A DNA stretch of 17,677 nt from Bacteroidales bacterium (lineage in GTDB: Bacteria > Bacteroidota > Bacteroidia > Bacteroidales > Muribaculaceae). The stretch spans positions 1 to 17,677 of the forward strand of contig CAADVV010000175.1 in NCBI GenBank assembly GCA_900752535.1. The letters run 5' to 3'. Shown here piece by piece: positions 15,322 to 17,677 of the stretch. Under the pieces are notes generated by a model that saw nothing but the letters and a program-made list of their open reading frames with translations, had not been told where the DNA came from and searched no databases. The translations under genes were made by a program, and so were the position numbers. Positions within the stretch are counted from its first letter, which is position 1. Each line of letters begins with the position of its first letter.

Positions 15322-16086
15322 ATGAAAACAATCAATACACTACTCTTGATTCTTGTCCTGGCTCTGACTCCGCTTGCCGCTGTCTCCGAACAGCCTGCCG
15401 ACTCTGTCGCAGCCACGCCATTCCCCATGCAGCTGATGTCGGCCCTCCGCGACTATGAGGGCACGGCGACTCCCGTTCTTCCCAAACTCGACAAACGCAA
15501 GGAAATACCGCGTGAATACTCCACGACTCCCGGACGCCTGCACGTGCCCCGCCAAATCATCGTCAACAAAGACAGATGCCGCCTCGTGATGCTCAACGCT
15601 TTCGGTGACACACTCCACACCAATCAGGTATGCTCCTCTCGCAACCGCGGTCAGAAGCACGTCAAGGATGACTGCCGCACACCCGAGGGCACTTTTCCGC
15701 TCTATGGCGTCTACAACTCCACAGACTGGACCTACAAGGACACCGGCTCAAAGTGTTACGGTCCATTCTTCCTGTCGCTCAAAACACCGACATACAGCGG
15801 CGTTGGCATCCATGGCACAAACGCGCCCGGCTCTATACCGGGTCGCAGTTCGCAAGGCTGCATCCGCGTACTAAACGAGAACATCGTCATCCTCAAGTCG
15901 CTCGTCAACAAAGACACGCGCGTCACCGTTCTCCCCGACGCCGGCGTACGTGAGGAGGGTCCCGACGCCAAACCCGCGCCGAAGCTCCGCAGGGATGACG
16001 CGGAATCCGCTGAATCAGAGAAGAAAAGCTCCGACGGCGCCGAATCGTCGGAACAGACAGCCCCCGCGTCCGAGTCGACCGAATAA
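15322..16086 (+). CDS. L,D-transpeptidase (YkuD domain), exported
   Basis: The 254-residue protein has a signal peptide (MKTINTLLLILVLALTPLAA, cleavage near residue 20-22) and a YkuD catalytic domain over about residues 77-207, starting at RQIIVNKDRCRLVML. The active-site signature is present: HGTN at 164-167 and SSQGCIR at 176-182 with the nucleophile Cys180. Most relatives have S/T-HG-C here; this one has Gln in the His position. Such enzymes form 3-3 cross-links in peptidoglycan or attach proteins to it, using a Cys thioester, and resist most beta-lactams. The last ~45 residues are a low-complexity Ser/Glu/Lys/Ala tail without structure motifs. The gene stands alone between the repeat region and a tRNA gene. 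Confidence 0.9.
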   Translation: MKTINTLLLILVLALTPLAAVSEQPADSVAATPFPMQLMSALRDYEGTATPVLPKLDKRKEIPREYSTTPGRLHVPRQIIVNKDRCRLVMLNAFGDTLHTNQVCSSRNRGQKHVKDDCRTPEGTFPLYGVYNSTDWTYKDTGSKCYGPFFLSLKTPTYSGVGIHGTNAPGSIPGRSSQGCIRVLNENIVILKSLVNKDTRVTVLPDAGVREEGPDAKPAPKLRRDDAESAESEKKSSDGAESSEQTAPASESTE

Positions 16087-16138
16087 TTCCGGTGAACGTT
16101 GAAAAAATGTTAACGCAATCAAAAAAGTTCCTCTGAAA

Positions 16139-16170
16139 TTTGGACAGTCCTGCAAAAGAGCCTACCTTTG
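16139..16170 (+). promoter_or_regulatory. Promoter of tRNA-Pro
   Basis: TTTG at 16139-16142, a 20-bp spacer, TACCTTTG at 16163-16170, with the tRNA beginning 22 bp after the box. Confidence 0.75.
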
Positions 16171-16191
16171 CATCGCTTTTCAGAACAAGCT

Positions 16192-16267
16192 CGGGGTGTA
16201 GCTCAGCCCGGTTTAGAGTACGCGTCTGGGGGGCGTGTGGTCGCAAGTTCGAATCTTGTCACCCCGA
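16192..16267 (+). tRNA. tRNA-Pro (anticodon GGG)
   Basis: 76 nt fold into a complete cloverleaf. The acceptor stem is CGGGGTG/CACCCCG with discriminator A at 16267. The D arm is GCTC/GAGT, the anticodon arm CGCGT-CTGGGGG-GCGTG with anticodon GGG (reads CCC and CCU), and the T arm GCAAG-TTCGAAT-CTTGT. The 3' CCA is not encoded, as usual in Bacteroidetes. The C at position 1 is typical of proline tRNAs. Confidence 0.95.
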
Positions 16268-16280
16268 CTAATAGCTGAGC

Positions 16281-16318
16281 AATCGTCTGCAAGTCACTAC
16301 TTGCAGGCGATTTTCTTT
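16281..16318 (+). terminator. Rho-independent terminator of tRNA-Pro
   Basis: AATCGTCTGCAAG (16281-16293) pairs over 13 bp, with one G-T pair, with CTTGCAGGCGATT; the loop is TCACTA. The stem runs into TTTTCTTT. Confidence 0.9.
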
Positions 16319-16384
16319 ATGTGACGCCCCAACGATTTGATTGTCAGAGACTTAGTGTTTCTGCGGCTGGAAGCCGCTCATCCA

Positions 16385-16420
16385 GGGTTGGCGGATGGGA
16401 CTAATTGGGCGAATTGGAGG
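16385..16420. repeat. 9-bp degenerate tandem repeat, locus D (opposite orientation)
   Basis: Four units: GGGTTGGCG, GATGGGACT, AATTGGGCG, AATTGGAGG. The consensus is the reverse complement of that at loci A-C, so the C-rich strand is the minus strand here. It lies 35 bp upstream of the glycosyltransferase promoter. Confidence 0.7.
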
Positions 16421-16454
16421 GTGGAGTGCGCAGCCGAGGGGCGGCGGCGCGGGG

Positions 16455-16485
16455 TTGCGGGGGGAGGGGATTTTTTGTACTTTTG
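16455..16485 (+). promoter_or_regulatory. Promoter of the glycosyltransferase gene
   Basis: TTG at 16455-16457, a 20-bp spacer, TACTTTTG at 16478-16485; the ATG follows 19 bp later. Confidence 0.65.
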
Positions 16486-16504
16486 TGGGCTGCAAACCGA
16501 CGTT

Positions 16505-17668
16505 ATGAAGATCGCTATTGTCCACTACCGCTTTTTTGAGGGCGACGGCCCCGAACGCTATCTGTTCAATATCAAGGAGATATTGGAACGGGAGGGGCAT
16601 GTGACGGCCGTTTTTTCGGTGGCGAATTCTCGTAATCTTCCGTCGCCATACAGCCGCTATTTTATCAGTTCGGTGGGCGACGATGTGTATTTCGACGGTT
16701 CGCGCATGACGCCCTGGCGCATCGTGAAATCGTTTGCAAGGATGTACTGGTCGCCGGAGGCCCGGCGCAAGTTCAGCGATTTCTTGGATGATTTCAAGCC
16801 TGATGTGGTCTATGCCCTGCAGTATCACAACAAGATTTCGCCGAGTTTCATCGGCGCGGCGCGCAAGCGCTGCATCCCGGTGGTGCACCGTATCAGCGAT
16901 TTCCAGTATATGTGTCCGTCGGCGCTGTTTTTCAGCCACGGACGCGTGTGTGAGGATTGTCTGAAGGGGCGGTCGTGGAGCTGCGTCAGGCAGCGCTGTG
17001 TCCACGGGTCACTGGCGCAGTCGCTTGTGAAGCTCGGGGCGAAGAAGTTTCACGATAAGATCGGGGTGACGCGCATGGTCGACGCTTTTGTCGTGCCGTC
17101 GGGCTTCACGCTGAAGAAGCTCGAGGAGTATGGCATCGCGCCGTCGAAGCTCAACCACATTCCGACGTTTTTCAATCCGCGCGAGCGCGTGGAGGAGGGG
17201 GATGTAACCTATGGCGACTATTTTGTCTATGTGGGGCGCATCTCGGAGCAGAAGGGTCTGAGGACTCTGGTGGAGGCGTTTGCGGACACCGATATGAAGC
17301 TGAAAATCATCGGGACGTCGGCCGACTCGCTGGCCGACGAGCTGAAGCGGAGCCTGGATGGGCGCAGCCACAGGATTGAGTTCCTGGGCTATAAGCCGTT
17401 CGGCGAGATTGCGCCCTATCTGCGCGGATGTCGTGCGACGATTGTGCCGTCGGAGTGGTATGACAACTTCCCCAATTCGGTGCTTGAGAGCTTCGGCTAT
17501 GGGAAGGCTGTGATTGCTTCGCGCATAGGGTCGCTGACCGAGATGGTCGGTGACGGCGCGACGGGGCTGACGTTCACGCCGGGTGACAGCGCGGACCTCA
17601 GGAGGGCGGCGCGGCGGCTGCTCGACGACGAGCCGCTGGCGCGGCGGGCGGGGCGATGTCTCCTTTGA
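16505..17668 (+). CDS. Glycosyltransferase family 4-like protein, probably frameshifted near its 3' end
   Basis: From ATG 16505 the frame gives 387 residues. It is a GT-B glycosyltransferase: an N-terminal domain (MKIAIVHYRF, VYALQYHNK), then the donor-binding half with YVGRISEQKGLRTLVEAF, the IVPSEWYDNFPNSVLESFGYG segment and the SLTEMV stretch that contact the nucleotide sugar. Between the halves sits a cysteine cluster (Cys137, 149, 152, 160, 165; pattern CPSALFF, VCEDC, SC, RC) seen in one subgroup of these enzymes and possibly metal-binding. It probably adds a sugar to a lipid-linked surface polysaccharide; donor and acceptor are unknown. The frame ends with ARRAGRCLL and TGA at 17666, some 25-35 residues short of the usual helical end; a one-base change in the GGGG run at 17650-17653 would continue as GDVSFERT. 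The window ends there. Confidence 0.85.
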   Translation: MKIAIVHYRFFEGDGPERYLFNIKEILEREGHVTAVFSVANSRNLPSPYSRYFISSVGDDVYFDGSRMTPWRIVKSFARMYWSPEARRKFSDFLDDFKPDVVYALQYHNKISPSFIGAARKRCIPVVHRISDFQYMCPSALFFSHGRVCEDCLKGRSWSCVRQRCVHGSLAQSLVKLGAKKFHDKIGVTRMVDAFVVPSGFTLKKLEEYGIAPSKLNHIPTFFNPRERVEEGDVTYGDYFVYVGRISEQKGLRTLVEAFADTDMKLKIIGTSADSLADELKRSLDGRSHRIEFLGYKPFGEIAPYLRGCRATIVPSEWYDNFPNSVLESFGYGKAVIASRIGSLTEMVGDGATGLTFTPGDSADLRRAARRLLDDEPLARRAGRCLL

Positions 17669-17677
17669 GCGCACTAC

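Noticed and set aside
16087..16504. Replication origin at the skew switch
   Set aside because: I found no DnaA boxes (TTATCCACA-like), no AT-rich unwinding region and no dnaA, dnaN or similar genes; only the skew signal remains.

Overview
The window looks like chromosomal DNA of a GC-rich gut Bacteroidales, probably Muribaculaceae or a close relative. This rests on the Bacteroidetes promoter consensus (a TTG/TTTG box, about 20 bp, then TAnnTTTG) in front of most transcription units, on Bacteroidetes-style families (sphinganine-forming serine palmitoyltransferase, DUF1573 proteins, a C-terminal tail resembling type IX secretion sorting domains), and on the weakness of Shine-Dalgarno sequences. 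The genus is an inference.

Layout. 1-398: 3' end of a hydrolysing sugar-nucleotide 2-epimerase (NeuC/LegG family). 423-2372: a promoter, a small Asp-rich lipoprotein gene and tilS, translationally coupled through a TTG start. 2405-5467, minus strand: legF and ptmE (CMP-nonulosonate synthetase and a CBS/nucleotidyltransferase protein like Campylobacter PtmE), then obgE. 5666-7798, minus: a large secreted protein of unknown function with a T9SS-like tail. 8149-9342: serine palmitoyltransferase. 9485-10102: a nitroreductase-fold protein with a lipoprotein signal peptide. 10187-12770: two overlapping DUF1573 genes and a MeaB-type GTPase, probably one operon. 12823-13821: a DUF2156 acyl/aminoacyltransferase-like protein. 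13822-15321: 1.5 kb of non-coding, repeat-rich DNA with hairpin repeats and the decayed 3' end of a gene. 15322-16086: an exported L,D-transpeptidase. 16192-16267: tRNA-Pro(GGG). 16505 to the end: a family 4-type glycosyltransferase that seems cut short by a frameshift.

How the genes work together. The epimerase fragment, ptmE and legF fit one pathway, legionaminic-type nonulosonic acid activation for surface glycans, although housekeeping genes lie between them. Spt makes the sphingoid base of Bacteroidetes sphingolipids, the L,D-transpeptidase acts on peptidoglycan, and the glycosyltransferase probably builds surface polysaccharide, so much of the window concerns the cell envelope.

The most unusual signals are not genes. 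(1) A degenerate 9-bp tandem repeat recurs at four separate intergenic sites (about 2352, 5537, 7906 and 16385). (2) A family of about 196-bp hairpin-bearing repeats lies at 14.1-15.2 kb. (3) The G/C strand asymmetry changes sign between about 16.1 and 16.4 kb, and the 9-bp repeat flips orientation with it. I found no CRISPR array, intact insertion sequence, phage or recognisable defence system.
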